Shown in pieces: positions 1 to 8,373 of a stretch of DNA of 64,000 nucleotides; the first letter of the stretch is position 1, and every line of letters begins with the position of its first letter. Origin of the DNA: Luethyella okanaganae (GTDB lineage: Bacteria > Actinomycetota > Actinomycetes > Actinomycetales > Microbacteriaceae). Position numbers and translations under genes: made by a program. Where the stretch lies: NCBI RefSeq assembly GCF_042660285.1, contig NZ_JBHSTP010000001.1, forward strand, positions 1,550,001 through 1,614,000. The letters run 5' to 3'. The notes under the pieces were generated by a model that saw only the letters and a list, made by a program, of their open reading frames with translations, searched no databases and was not told the origin of the DNA.

Positions 1-474
1 GGCCTCGAGCACGGCATCCGGCAACTCCGCGAGCAGCACGCGGCCCATGCTCGTCGCGTACGCGGGAAACCGTGTGCCGATCGTGATGCGCACGCTCATG
101 ATTCGCCGCGTGGGAACCCGGGCGACATAGACGACGTCTGCGTCGTCGAGCACTGCTGCGGACACGCTCTCGCCGACCTCGCGCGAGAGCCGTTCGAGGT
201 GCGGCTGGGCGATCTCGGGGAGCGACAGGGCGGACAGGTAGGAGAAGCCGAGCTCGAGAACACGCGGAGTGAGGGAGAACACGCGACCGTCCGAGCGGAC
301 GTAGCCGAGGAATTCGAGTGTCAGCAGGAAGCGGCGGGCGGCTGCACGAGTGATGCCCGCTCGGCGGGCGACGTCGCTCAGGGTCAGTTCGTGCTGCTGC
401 GCGTCGAATGCGCGGATCACCGCGAGCCCACGCGCAAACGACTGGACGAACTCACCTGACTCGGGGGTGCTCAT
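1..474 (-). CDS. IclR-family regulator, PcaR-like (3' part cut by window edge)
   Basis: The reading frame starts at an ATG at 474 (MSTPESGEFVQSFARGL) and runs off the window after 158 codons. The N-terminus holds an IclR winged helix-turn-helix (LTLSDVARRAGITRAAARRF, about residues 30-50), followed by the start of the IclR effector domain. The gene lies 148 bp downstream of pcaF on the same strand. IclR proteins of this subtype (PcaR/PcaU/PobR) respond to pathway intermediates of protocatechuate degradation. Position and type suggest control of the pca genes, which is inferred. The C-terminal effector-binding half is not visible. Confidence 0.85.
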   Translation of the reverse strand, partial: MSTPESGEFVQSFARGLAVIRAFDAQQHELTLSDVARRAGITRAAARRFLLTLEFLGYVRSDGRVFSLTPRVLELGFSYLSALSLPEIAQPHLERLSREVGESVSAAVLDDADVVYVARVPTRRIMSVRITIGTRFPAYATSMGRVLLAELPDAVLEA

Positions 475-622
475 CGACTCATCCTGCCAGAAGCTCGCAT
501 CGCGCACCCATCACCGCTCCGCTCCCCCGCATCCGGATCGACAAGCCGGGAGCACCGCTTGTCGAGACCCGACCAGGCCCGCACCCGAGCACTGTGCGAC
601 TCCGGCGTCGAGCTGCTCGAGG

Positions 623-1789
623 TCACCGTTCGAGCACGACGGCGAGCCCCTGGCCGACACCGATGCAGATCGCCGCGACGGCAACACCGCGGCCACGCCG
701 AGCCAGTTCGTGCGCGGCATGGCCGACGATGCGCCCACCGGAGGCGCCGAGCGGATGGCCGATCGCTATCGCGCCGCCGTGGATGTTGACGATCGAGGGA
801 TCGAGGTCGGGCCACAGCTGCAGACACGCCAGACTCTGCGACGCGAACGCTTCGTTCAACTCGACCAGATCCACGTCCGCCCATGTGCGTCCAGCTCGGG
901 CGAGGGCGCGGTTCGCGGCCTCGACGGGTGCGACTCCGAACATATCCGGGTCGTTGCCGAAGACACCTCGACCCGTGATACGAGCCAGGGGCTCGATATC
1001 CAGCGCGCCTTCCGCCCCGAGGAGCACCGCCGACGCGCCGTCGTTGATCGGCGAAGAGTTGCCCGCGGTGACCGTGCCGTCGGCGGCGAACGCGGGCTTC
1101 AATCCACCCAGCACCTCAGCAGTCGAATCATCCCGGATGCCCTCGTCCCGCTCGAGCGCGTGACCATCGACCTGCACGATCTCGTCGTCGTACACACCGG
1201 CTACCCAGGCGGCGGCGGCGAGTCTATGGCTGCGCGCCGCGAACCCGTCCTGTGCCTCGCGTGAAAGGCCATAGATCGAGGCGAGCTTCTCGGCGCTCTC
1301 GCCGTTGGAGATCGTCCAGTCTTTGCGCAGCAGCAGGTTGGTCATGCGCCACCCGATTGCGGTGTTCCACATCGTCTGGTTGCCGGCCGGATACGGCCGC
1401 TCGGCCTTCTGGACGACGTACGGCGCACGGGACATCGACTCCACGCCGCCCGCGAGGACGATGTCGGCGTCGCCGGTCTCGATGGCCCGGCTCCCCTGGA
1501 TGACCGCCTCGACGGCGGAACCGCAGAGCCTGTTCACCGTCACTGCGGGCACCCCGGACGGGAACCCGGCGAGCAGACCGCCGAAACGTGCGACGTTGCG
1601 ATTGTCCTCACCGGCCTGGTTGGCGTCGCCGAAGACGATGTCGTCGATGCGGGCAGGATCCAGACCGGTCCGCTCCACGGCGGCGCGCATCACGACAGCC
1701 GCGAGGTCGTCCGGCCGAACGTCGGCCAGTCCCTTGCCGTACCGCCCGAACGGAGTACGGACCGCGTCGTAGATGTACGTTTCAGCCAT
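623..1789 (-). CDS. pcaF: 3-oxoadipyl-CoA thiolase
   Basis: A 388-residue thiolase that splits 3-oxoadipyl-CoA with CoA into succinyl-CoA and acetyl-CoA, the last step of the beta-ketoadipate pathway. The nucleophile lies in NRLCGSAVEAV (Cys about 89), the active-site His in GGAIAIGHPLGASGG, and the second Cys in the C-terminal CIGVGQG. Length fits the family (about 400). The ATG at 1789 is chosen because it gives MAETYIYDAVRTPFG, the usual thiolase N-terminus; a longer in-frame start at 1819 would add an atypical tail. It overlaps the end of pcaJ by 8 bp, so pcaI-pcaJ-pcaF form one translationally coupled operon. Confidence 0.93.
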   Translation of the reverse strand: MAETYIYDAVRTPFGRYGKGLADVRPDDLAAVVMRAAVERTGLDPARIDDIVFGDANQAGEDNRNVARFGGLLAGFPSGVPAVTVNRLCGSAVEAVIQGSRAIETGDADIVLAGGVESMSRAPYVVQKAERPYPAGNQTMWNTAIGWRMTNLLLRKDWTISNGESAEKLASIYGLSREAQDGFAARSHRLAAAAWVAGVYDDEIVQVDGHALERDEGIRDDSTAEVLGGLKPAFAADGTVTAGNSSPINDGASAVLLGAEGALDIEPLARITGRGVFGNDPDMFGVAPVEAANRALARAGRTWADVDLVELNEAFASQSLACLQLWPDLDPSIVNIHGGAIAIGHPLGASGGRIVGHAAHELARRGRGVAVAAICIGVGQGLAVVLER

Positions 1790-2459
1790 GTCTGTGTCCT
1801 TCTCCGGATGTCGCGGCATCCCTCAGCGTGAGGCCGGTGAGCTCTTCGAGCTCATCGACGGTGTTGTCGCGGAACGCTTCGCGCACCCGGAATCCGTCGG
1901 GCGTGACGTCGAAGACGGCGTGGTCGGTGTAGACGCGCGTGACACACCCGATGCCGGTGAGCGGATACGTGCACCTCGCGACGAGCTTGGACTCGCCCTG
2001 CTTGGTGAGCAGGTCGGTCATGACATAGACGGCCTTGGCGCCGATAGCGAGGTCCATCGCACCGCCGACAGCGGGAATCGCCCCTGGTGCTCCGGTCGAC
2101 CAGTTGGCGAGGTCGCCCGATTCCGACACCTGGAACGCACCGAGCACGCACACGTCGAGGTGCCCGCCGCGCATCATCGCGAACGAGTCGGCGTGGTGGA
2201 AGAAGGCGGCACCGGCGAGTTCGCCGACCGGCTGCTTGCCTGCATTGATCAGGTCGGGGTCGATCTCATCGAATGCCGGCTTCGGCCCCATCCCCAGCAT
2301 CCCGTTCTCGGTGTGCAGGATGATCTCGAGCCCGTCAGGAAGGAAGTCTGCGATAAGGGTCGGCGCCCCGATGCCGAGGTTCACGATCGCGCCATCGGGG
2401 ATGTCGCCGGCGATGCGCGCAGCGAGGTCTTCGCGTGAGATGCGAGTGGCCACGATCAC
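1782..2459 (-). CDS. pcaJ: 3-oxoadipate CoA-transferase, beta subunit
   Basis: Beta subunit of the enzyme that moves CoA from succinyl-CoA to 3-oxoadipate; 225 residues. SREDLAARIAGDIPDG and VNLGIGAPTLIADFLP match the CoA-transferase family I B-subunit N-terminus, and the ENGMLGMGP stretch carries the family Glu that forms the CoA thioester. The GTG at 2459 was chosen because it makes a 4-bp GTGA overlap with the pcaI stop; the ORF extends further upstream but only inside pcaI. It is paired with pcaI to its right. Confidence 0.92.
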   Translation of the reverse strand: MIVATRISREDLAARIAGDIPDGAIVNLGIGAPTLIADFLPDGLEIILHTENGMLGMGPKPAFDEIDPDLINAGKQPVGELAGAAFFHHADSFAMMRGGHLDVCVLGAFQVSESGDLANWSTGAPGAIPAVGGAMDLAIGAKAVYVMTDLLTKQGESKLVARCTYPLTGIGCVTRVYTDHAVFDVTPDGFRVREAFRDNTVDELEELTGLTLRDAATSGEGHRHG

Positions 2460-3223
2460 GCCTCCTTCGTCGAGGAGAAGGCCGTTCGGGATGTATCGAA
2501 CAGAGGCATCCCCTCGATCGTGACGCCGCCGACGAACGTGCCACCCTCGATCCACGGGCGCTCCCCCACCGCGACGACTCGGTCCACGAAGATGCCGGGA
2601 GTGACAACGACCTCGGGGTCGATCGCACCGAGCGCGACGACCTCATCGACCTGGACGATCGTCGTGGTCGCGGCAGACGCCATGATCGGACCGAAGTTAC
2701 GGGCCGTCTTGCGGTAGACGAGGTTGCCCCAGCGGTCGGCCTTCAGTGCGCCGATGAGGGCGAAATCGGCACGGATCGGGTACTCGAGCACGTAATCGCG
2801 GCCCTCGATCGAGCGCGTCTCCTTGCCCGAGGCGAGCTGAGTGCCGTAGCCGGTGGGACTGAAGAACGCGCCGATGCCGGCACCGGCCGCCCGGATGCGC
2901 TCCGCGAGATTGCCCTGCGGCACGAGTTCCAGTTCGATCTTGCCGTCACGGTAGAGGCCGTCGAAGACCCAGGAGTCGCTCTGTCGAGGGAACGAGCAGA
3001 TGATCTTGCGCACGCCGCCGGTGGCCAGCAGTGCGGCGAGCCCGGTGCCGCCGTTGCCGGCGTTGTTGTTGATGATCGTGAGGTTGCTGGCTCCACGGGC
3101 GATGAGGGCGTCGATCAACTCGATCGGCTGCCCCGCTCGTCCGAATCCGCCGATCATGACAGTCGCACCGTCGGGGATGTCGGCGACCGCGGCCTCGGCA
3201 CTCGTCATGGTCTTATCGATCAT
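2456..3223 (-). CDS. pcaI: 3-oxoadipate CoA-transferase, alpha subunit
   Basis: Alpha subunit of the heteromeric 3-oxoadipate:succinyl-CoA transferase, 255 residues. It shows the CoA-binding glycine motif GGFGRAGQP near residue 25 and the family stretch NNNAGNGGTGLAALL. The ATG at 3223 gives MIDKTMTSAEAAVADIPDGA, the usual family start; upstream codons in the same frame lie in the operator region. First gene of the pcaIJF operon, with an IclR-type operator directly upstream at 3233-3260. Confidence 0.92.
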   Translation of the reverse strand: MIDKTMTSAEAAVADIPDGATVMIGGFGRAGQPIELIDALIARGASNLTIINNNAGNGGTGLAALLATGGVRKIICSFPRQSDSWVFDGLYRDGKIELELVPQGNLAERIRAAGAGIGAFFSPTGYGTQLASGKETRSIEGRDYVLEYPIRADFALIGALKADRWGNLVYRKTARNFGPIMASAATTTIVQVDEVVALGAIDPEVVVTPGIFVDRVVAVGERPWIEGGTFVGGVTIEGMPLFDTSRTAFSSTKEA

Positions 3224-3232
3224 GCCAACTCC

Positions 3233-3260
3233 AATGTTCGCCCTGCGAACATTTGTTCGC
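3233..3260. promoter_or_regulatory. IclR/PcaR-type operator: palindrome plus third half-site
   Basis: Two perfect 9-bp arms (AATGTTCGC at 3233-3241 and GCGAACATT at 3245-3253) are separated by CCT. A third copy of the half-site GTTCGC follows at 3255-3260 in direct orientation to the first. Three half-sites of this layout are known from PcaU/PcaR/PobR operators. The site ends 9 bp upstream of the pcaI start codon, so a bound regulator would sit on the promoter or ribosome-loading region. Confidence 0.75.
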
Positions 3261-3361
3261 ACTACAGAAAGAATACCCCACCGGGAGCCGGCGCGAAAGG
3301 GGCTTCGATTCCAGCGCGATGGATGCCGCGATCGGATGATGGGACACAGCATACGTCCCCG

Positions 3362-3399
3362 TCACAGCTCACAGCTCACAGCTCACAGCTCACAGCTCA
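3362..3399. repeat. Tandem heptamer repeat at the pcaC stop
   Basis: Five head-to-tail copies of TCACAGC run from 3362 to 3396, followed by the TCA that is the complement of the pcaC stop codon. The array lies in the short gap between pcaC and the pcaI promoter and could vary in copy number. Confidence 0.85.
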
Positions 3400-3798
3400 G
3401 CCGAGTTCGTCGGCGAAGACCTCGCCGGCGATGCGGAATGCCGTGTTCGCGGCAGGAACCCCGGAATAGATCGCGCTCTGCAGGATCACTTCCTTGATCT
3501 CATCCAGCGTCAGTCCGTTGCGCCGTGCCGCACGCAGGTGCATCGCGAGCTCCTCGTGATGCCCGTGGGCGATGAGCGAGGACAGCACCGCGACAGACCG
3601 CGAACGCCGGTCCAGCCCAGGACGCGACCAGACATCCCCCCAGGCGACCCGCGTGATGAAATCCTGCCACTCGGCCGTCAGCTCGGTCGCAGCGGCGGTC
3701 GAACGGTCGACGTGCGCATCCGACAGCACCGCGCGGCGAACCGTCATGCCCTGGTCATAGCGGTCCTCGTCGGAGAGTCCTTCACCGGACGGTCTCAT
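3397..3798 (-). CDS. pcaC: 4-carboxymuconolactone decarboxylase
   Basis: A 133-residue alpha-helical protein of the carboxymuconolactone decarboxylase family. It converts 4-carboxymuconolactone to 3-oxoadipate enol-lactone. Typical stretches are SRPGLDRRSRSVAVLSSLIA, HGHHEELAMHLRAARRNGLT and EVILQSAIYSGVPAANTAF. The start at 3798 overlaps the pcaD stop by 4 bp (ATGA), placing it at the end of the pcaHGBDC operon. In several actinobacteria pcaC and pcaD are fused as pcaL; here they are separate genes. A heptamer array touches its stop codon. Confidence 0.93.
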   Translation of the reverse strand: MRPSGEGLSDEDRYDQGMTVRRAVLSDAHVDRSTAAATELTAEWQDFITRVAWGDVWSRPGLDRRSRSVAVLSSLIAHGHHEELAMHLRAARRNGLTLDEIKEVILQSAIYSGVPAANTAFRIAGEVFADELG

Positions 3799-4562
3799 CG
3801 TCGTTCCTCCCGGAAGAAGTTGAGCAACGCGTCCAGAGTCGCTGCGGGCTGCTCTGCTGGTGGCAGGTGTGCGGCATCCTTCACCTCGACGATGCGGCCG
3901 TCCCCCACAGCCGAGGCGATCTCGACGGACTTCTCCTCAGGGGCGACCAGGTCGTGCTCGCCCCACAGCGCGAGCACCGGAATCCCGATCTCGCCTAGCT
4001 GCCCCCGCACATCGTAAGCGGCGAGCGCCTCGCAGCACAGAGCGTAGCTCTCGTCGTCGGCGTCTTGCAGCGCGTGCAGCAGACGCCCCGACAGTCCGGG
4101 TCGGCGTGACAACGAGTCGGGTGCGAACCAGCGTTGCGCCGACCCGATGATGACGCTCGAGGTCGACTGCGCCCGCACGTGCGCGGCGCGCTCATGCCAC
4201 CCGTCTGGGTCACCGAGCTTCGCGCCGGACGACAGGATCGCCACTCGACGCACGAGGGCGGGATGGCGCAACCCGAGCGTCAGGCCGACGGCGCCGCCGA
4301 GCGACACCCCGGCGTAGAGGAAGGGCTCCCCGACCGCCGCGACGACCGCATCGGCGAGATCCCCGACCGAGAACGACGCCGACACGGCCGGGGATGCCCC
4401 ATGCCCAGGAAGATCCCACGCGACGACGCGGTATTCCCGCGCGAGCGACGGGACAACGTCTTCCCACAGGATCGTGGACGTGCCCAGCGACGAACCGAGA
4501 ACGACGAGCGGAGCGCCGGCCGGACCGACGGATGCGGTGAGGGCGACGGTCGGAACGGTCAC
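3795..4562 (-). CDS. pcaD: 3-oxoadipate enol-lactonase
   Basis: A 255-residue alpha/beta hydrolase that opens 3-oxoadipate enol-lactone to 3-oxoadipate. The nucleophile elbow is GVSLGG (Ser about 95), the acid lies in LWGEHDLVAP and the catalytic His in DAAHLPPAEQP, all in the expected order. The WDLPGHGASP stretch is typical of PcaD. It overlaps pcaB by 4 bp upstream and pcaC by 4 bp downstream, so translation of the three genes is coupled. Confidence 0.92.
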   Translation of the reverse strand: MTVPTVALTASVGPAGAPLVVLGSSLGTSTILWEDVVPSLAREYRVVAWDLPGHGASPAVSASFSVGDLADAVVAAVGEPFLYAGVSLGGAVGLTLGLRHPALVRRVAILSSGAKLGDPDGWHERAAHVRAQSTSSVIIGSAQRWFAPDSLSRRPGLSGRLLHALQDADDESYALCCEALAAYDVRGQLGEIGIPVLALWGEHDLVAPEEKSVEIASAVGDGRIVEVKDAAHLPPAEQPAATLDALLNFFREERR

Positions 4563-5917
4563 GGCCGCATCCCTTCCTGCACCGCGCTGTGCAGGGCGGT
4601 GTCGACGAGGTGTTGGGCGAGCCCGACGTAGTGCGCCGGGTTCATGAGGTCGTCGGTATCGAGTCCTGATGCCTCCGGCAGCGCTCGAACGAGCGCGCCG
4701 AGGCTACCACCCGCGGAGGCTTCGGCGATGAGCACATCGAACCGGGCCTTGCCGATGCGCGGCACGAGCACGATTCTCAGCCGCTCGCTCACGATCAGCC
4801 CACCGGTGAGGTCGAGGTTCGCACGAGCACGCTCCGGGTCGAAGGTCAGGTCAGCGGAGAGCTCGGCCGCTCGCGCGGACGCACCGAGTGCGAGTCGCAG
4901 CAGCTCCTGCAGTACCGGCCATTCTGCATGCCAGGCGCCGTCGGGCCGCTCGTCGACCGCGAGACCTGCAGCAAGGTGCAGCTGTGCGGCCAGGCCGGGC
5001 GCGCGCAGCGCCGCCGACCGGATCAGCACGGCGTCCACCGGGTTCTGCTTCTGCGGCATGGCGCTGGATCCGCCCCCGGCTCCGACGGATGCCTCGCCCA
5101 CTTCGGTGCGGGCGAGCGTGGCGACGTCTGCCGCGAGGGTGCCGACGGCCGCGATCGCGGCGACCAGTGCGTCGCCGAGCTCGGTCACCGGCCACCGGTT
5201 GGTATGCCAGGGAGCGTCGGGCGCTTGCAGGCCGAGCTCGCGGGCGAAGTGCGCGGGAAGCGCGGCGGCACGCTCCTGACCGAAGAGTTCGACGAACGAG
5301 GCGAGCGTCCCGCCCGCTCCGCCGAGTTGGGCGGGCAGCCGGTCGGCGACTTCCTCGACACGACGCCGCGCCCGCACGATGGCGCTCGACCAGTTCGCCG
5401 CTTTGAGTCCGAGAGTCGTGGGAACCGCATGCTGGGTGAGGGTGCGCGCTGCCGCGGGGGCGTCCCGATGGGCACGCGCGAGTACCTCGAGGGCTGCCGC
5501 CGTGCGCCGCAGCGACTCGACGATCGAGGCTGCCGCGTCGCGCGCGAGGGTCATGAGAGCGGAGTCCATGATGTCCTGACTCGTCGCCCCAACATGCACC
5601 CAGTCCACGGCGTCCGGATCCACACGCGCGACGTGCGCTTTCAGCAGTGGGACCAACGGGATCACTGGATTGCCACTCGCGACCGAGTCTCGTGCCAAGG
5701 TCCACAGCTCAACCTCGGGAGGCATGCTCAGCAACTCCGCAACAGCGTGGCTCACGGATGCCGGCGCTACGCCGAGTTCGACCAGCGCCAGCATGAGCGC
5801 CAGTTCAGCGCCGATCAGCTCGTCGACGAACGCACGATCAGACGCCTCGTCTCCCACCAGGATCGACACCGGCGACAACAGTCCGACGTCGACCGGACGG
5901 CCCGTCGTCTCGGCCAT
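4559..5917 (-). CDS. pcaB: 3-carboxy-cis,cis-muconate cycloisomerase
   Basis: A 452-residue member of the fumarase/aspartase superfamily that lactonises 3-carboxymuconate. The superfamily signature reads GGSSAMPQKQNPVDA, and DWVHVGATSQDIMDSALM carries the second conserved region. The ATG at 5917 (MAETTGRPVDVGLLSPVS) gives the family N-terminus; an in-frame ATG at 6295 exists but lies in pcaG. It sits 55 bp after pcaG and overlaps pcaD by 4 bp. Confidence 0.92.
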   Translation of the reverse strand: MAETTGRPVDVGLLSPVSILVGDEASDRAFVDELIGAELALMLALVELGVAPASVSHAVAELLSMPPEVELWTLARDSVASGNPVIPLVPLLKAHVARVDPDAVDWVHVGATSQDIMDSALMTLARDAAASIVESLRRTAAALEVLARAHRDAPAAARTLTQHAVPTTLGLKAANWSSAIVRARRRVEEVADRLPAQLGGAGGTLASFVELFGQERAAALPAHFARELGLQAPDAPWHTNRWPVTELGDALVAAIAAVGTLAADVATLARTEVGEASVGAGGGSSAMPQKQNPVDAVLIRSAALRAPGLAAQLHLAAGLAVDERPDGAWHAEWPVLQELLRLALGASARAAELSADLTFDPERARANLDLTGGLIVSERLRIVLVPRIGKARFDVLIAEASAGGSLGALVRALPEASGLDTDDLMNPAHYVGLAQHLVDTALHSAVQEGMRP

Positions 5918-5972
5918 TCCGGTCCGACGCTCAAAAACCGGCCGCGACCCGGAAGTCACCGTCGACCCATCG

Positions 5973-6533
5973 TCAGAACTCAATGAACACGGTCTCCTTC
6001 TCGCCCTGCAGCCGAATGTCGTGCTGAAGGTACCCCTCTGGGGTGCGCGTTGCGATGAGCGTAGCGCGTTCCTCCGACGTGAGCGAGCAGAGCAGCGGGT
6101 CGCTCGCCAAGAGGTCTTCGTGTTCGGGGAGGTAGATGCGGGTGTGGAGCTTGTCGGGAAGACCGCGCGCGAAGACGACGACGGCGAAGAACGGCGCATT
6201 GCCTCCGATCGCGCCCGGGTTGCGCGTCCAGAACTCGTACCCGCCTTCGTCGGTGGTCGCCGAGCGTCCGAAGCCGGTGAAGGTGTGGTCGTCACGGCGG
6301 AAGGAGCCCCGTGCGCGCGGCACGGTGCCGTCGGTGTCGGATCCGAAGATCTCGACTACCGCGTCGGGGATGGGCGCACCGGCCCCGTCGTAGACCGTTC
6401 CGCCGAGCACGATCGCACCCGGGCTCTGGGGAGAGGCGACTTCATGCTTCTTGACGTAGTCGAGGCCGAAGGCGAAGAACGGACCGATCGTCTGGCCGGG
6501 GCTCGGTGTGTGCGTCCTCTGGGGCGCGGGCAT
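5973..6533 (-). CDS. pcaG: Protocatechuate 3,4-dioxygenase, alpha subunit
   Basis: A 186-residue intradiol dioxygenase subunit. SPGQTIGPFFAFGLDY is the family opening and the chain carries the PcaG beta-sandwich stretches, but not the iron-ligand set of PcaH, as expected for the non-catalytic alpha chain. The ATG at 6533 shares one base with the pcaH stop (TGATG), a re-initiation arrangement; a longer start at 6593 would lie inside pcaH. Works as an alpha-beta heteromer with PcaH in ring cleavage. Confidence 0.92.
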   Translation of the reverse strand: MPAPQRTHTPSPGQTIGPFFAFGLDYVKKHEVASPQSPGAIVLGGTVYDGAGAPIPDAVVEIFGSDTDGTVPRARGSFRRDDHTFTGFGRSATTDEGGYEFWTRNPGAIGGNAPFFAVVVFARGLPDKLHTRIYLPEHEDLLASDPLLCSLTSEERATLIATRTPEGYLQHDIRLQGEKETVFIEF

Positions 6534-7348
6534 CAGTGCTCTCCCTCTGGCTCGAACCACGTGGCATCGGGCCCGTCGACCACGATGTCCCACTCGTAGC
6601 CCATCGAGAATTCAGGCACGGTGAGGTCGTGGTTGTAAGCGCCGATCAGGCGGTCGCGGTCCTTCTGGCGGTGGATGGAGTTGTAGATCGGGTCGAGCGC
6701 GAACAGCGGGTCGCCTGGAAAGTACATCTGCGTGATGATGCGCTGGGTGAAGCTCGCGCCGAACACCGAGAAGTGGATGTGCGCCGGCCGCCACGCGTTG
6801 ACATGATTCTTCCATGGGTAGGGGCCGGGCTTGATGGTCGTGAACGTGTACACACCACTGTCATCCGTGACGGCGCGGCCGGCTCCGGTGAAGTTCGGGT
6901 CGAGAGGCGCAGGATGCTGGTCGCGCTGGTGGATGTAACGGCCTGCGGCGTTGGCTTGCCAGATCTCGATGAGCTGATTGGCCAGTGGACGACCCCACGA
7001 GTCCAACAGCCGTCCCTGCACGGTTATGCGCTCACCCTGTGGCTCACCGGTGTGCTGAAGCGTGAGGTCGGACTCGATGGCCGCGACATCCCGCTGCCCG
7101 AAGGCCGGCGACCACAGTTCGATCGTCTCGGGGTCCACGAGTCGCGGGTTCTTGGTCGGGTGCCGCAGGATGCTGGAACGATACGGCGGAAAGTCGTGCA
7201 GCGTCGGGGCGACGGGCTCCCCCGCGGCTTCTCGGGCGTCGGCCACGGCGTGGTAGTGGCCGATCTCCTCGGTGATCTCGGCCTGCGACAGCTGGTCGGG
7301 TGAGGCGAGGAGGGACTCCGGCGCTGCGGCGATCGTGGATGTGCTCAT
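6533..7348 (-). CDS. pcaH: Protocatechuate 3,4-dioxygenase, beta (iron) subunit
   Basis: A 271-residue catalytic subunit that splits the protocatechuate ring between C3 and C4 to 3-carboxy-cis,cis-muconate. The non-heme ferric ligands are visible: a Tyr in KPGPYPWKNH and the pair of His in AWRPAHIHFSVFG. The N-terminal stretch RSSILRHPTKNP is typical of PcaH. It is the first gene of the pcaHGBDC operon; the promoter must lie in the 147 bp between it and the IclR gene at 7496, which contains a perfect inverted repeat. Confidence 0.94.
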   Translation of the reverse strand: MSTSTIAAAPESLLASPDQLSQAEITEEIGHYHAVADAREAAGEPVAPTLHDFPPYRSSILRHPTKNPRLVDPETIELWSPAFGQRDVAAIESDLTLQHTGEPQGERITVQGRLLDSWGRPLANQLIEIWQANAAGRYIHQRDQHPAPLDPNFTGAGRAVTDDSGVYTFTTIKPGPYPWKNHVNAWRPAHIHFSVFGASFTQRIITQMYFPGDPLFALDPIYNSIHRQKDRDRLIGAYNHDLTVPEFSMGYEWDIVVDGPDATWFEPEGEH

Positions 7349-7412
7349 AGGTCTCCCTTGACGGATGCTGCACTCAGAGTCACACGGTGCACTGCTTTCC
7401 CCTATAGACCTG

Positions 7413-7427
7413 TCCCACTCAGTGGGA
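7413..7427. promoter_or_regulatory. Inverted repeat upstream of pcaH, candidate operator
   Basis: TCCCACT-C-AGTGGGA is a perfect 7-1-7 inverted repeat 65 bp upstream of the pcaH start. A shorter CCCA-A-TGGG lies at 8310-8318, upstream of the neighbouring IclR gene. The shared CCCA/TGGG ends suggest one regulator could bind both, but the spacers differ. The assignment is inferred. Confidence 0.5.
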
Positions 7428-7495
7428 TCGGGTTGTTTGACGACTCATAGCTCGGTGCGCGAGCGAGGCGGTGCGGCGCGCGCGACCGGGCGAGC

Positions 7496-8266
7496 TCAGG
7501 GTGCGCCGAGGTCTCGTGCGATGGCGCGCGCCGCCGAGACGACGAGCACGCCAAGACGACGCTCGTCGGCGCGCGCGAGGTGGGTGACGACGCCGACGGC
7601 CGTCGGCGGCAGGCCATCGACGGAAGGGAGGGCCGCCGCGACGGACACGTTGCCGAGGGTCATCTCCTGTCGCGTGGTCGCGAACCCCCGCGACCGGGCA
7701 AGACGGATCTCCACACGCAGCCGCCGCTCATCGGTGATCGAGTGGACCGTCTCGCGTTCGAGAGTGCGCCGGAAGAACTCATCCAGCCACTCGTCCTCCT
7801 GCTGGGCGAGGAGAGCCTTGCCGACGCCGGTCGTGTGCAGCGGGTGGCGTCCGCCCGTGCGGCTCAGCGTCGGAATCGAATGGGGGCCGGTCACCCGGGC
7901 GACGTAGAGCGCCTCCGCCACGGCCGGATCCTCGCTGCTGAGCACCGCGATGTGCACGTTCTCTCCGCTCGCCTCATAGAGCCGCAGAATATGGGGCAGC
8001 GCCAGCTCGCGCAGCCGCATCGATACCGGCGCGAGCTCGCCCAACTCCCAGAGCCCTGCACCGATTGCGTAGGCGCCATCGGGCAGGCGGTCGAGCATCC
8101 CGAGCGTCGCCAGTTCCGTCGCAAGTCGATGCGCCGTGGACCGAGGCAACCCTGTGCGTTCGGCGAGCTCCGCGGCGGTGAGACGCTCGTCATCCGCGGA
8201 GAAGGCATGCAGGATCCGCGCCGCCCGGCCGAGGACTCCCTCAGCGCGCTCTCGCCCGTTCGTCAT
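7496..8266 (-). CDS. IclR-family transcriptional regulator
   Basis: A 256-residue regulator. The winged helix-turn-helix is at about residues 24-50 (LTAAELAERTGLPRSTAHRL), followed by the IclR effector domain with the conserved GVGKALLAQ and the late AAALPSVDGLPPTAVGVVTHL stretch. It lies on the same strand just upstream of pcaH rather than divergent. It is a likely controller of the pcaHGBDC operon, a second IclR gene besides the one at the left edge of the window. The effector is unknown. Confidence 0.88.
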   Translation of the reverse strand: MTNGRERAEGVLGRAARILHAFSADDERLTAAELAERTGLPRSTAHRLATELATLGMLDRLPDGAYAIGAGLWELGELAPVSMRLRELALPHILRLYEASGENVHIAVLSSEDPAVAEALYVARVTGPHSIPTLSRTGGRHPLHTTGVGKALLAQQEDEWLDEFFRRTLERETVHSITDERRLRVEIRLARSRGFATTRQEMTLGNVSVAAALPSVDGLPPTAVGVVTHLARADERRLGVLVVSAARAIARDLGAP

Positions 8267-8373
8267 GCTCGCCTCCTACGCCGAGGCTAGCGAGACTCTG
8301 ACGGAATGTCCCAATGGGCCAAGGCCGAGACAGAACGAGACGGACCTCACCCATCCGCCGATCGCGTCGGCCA

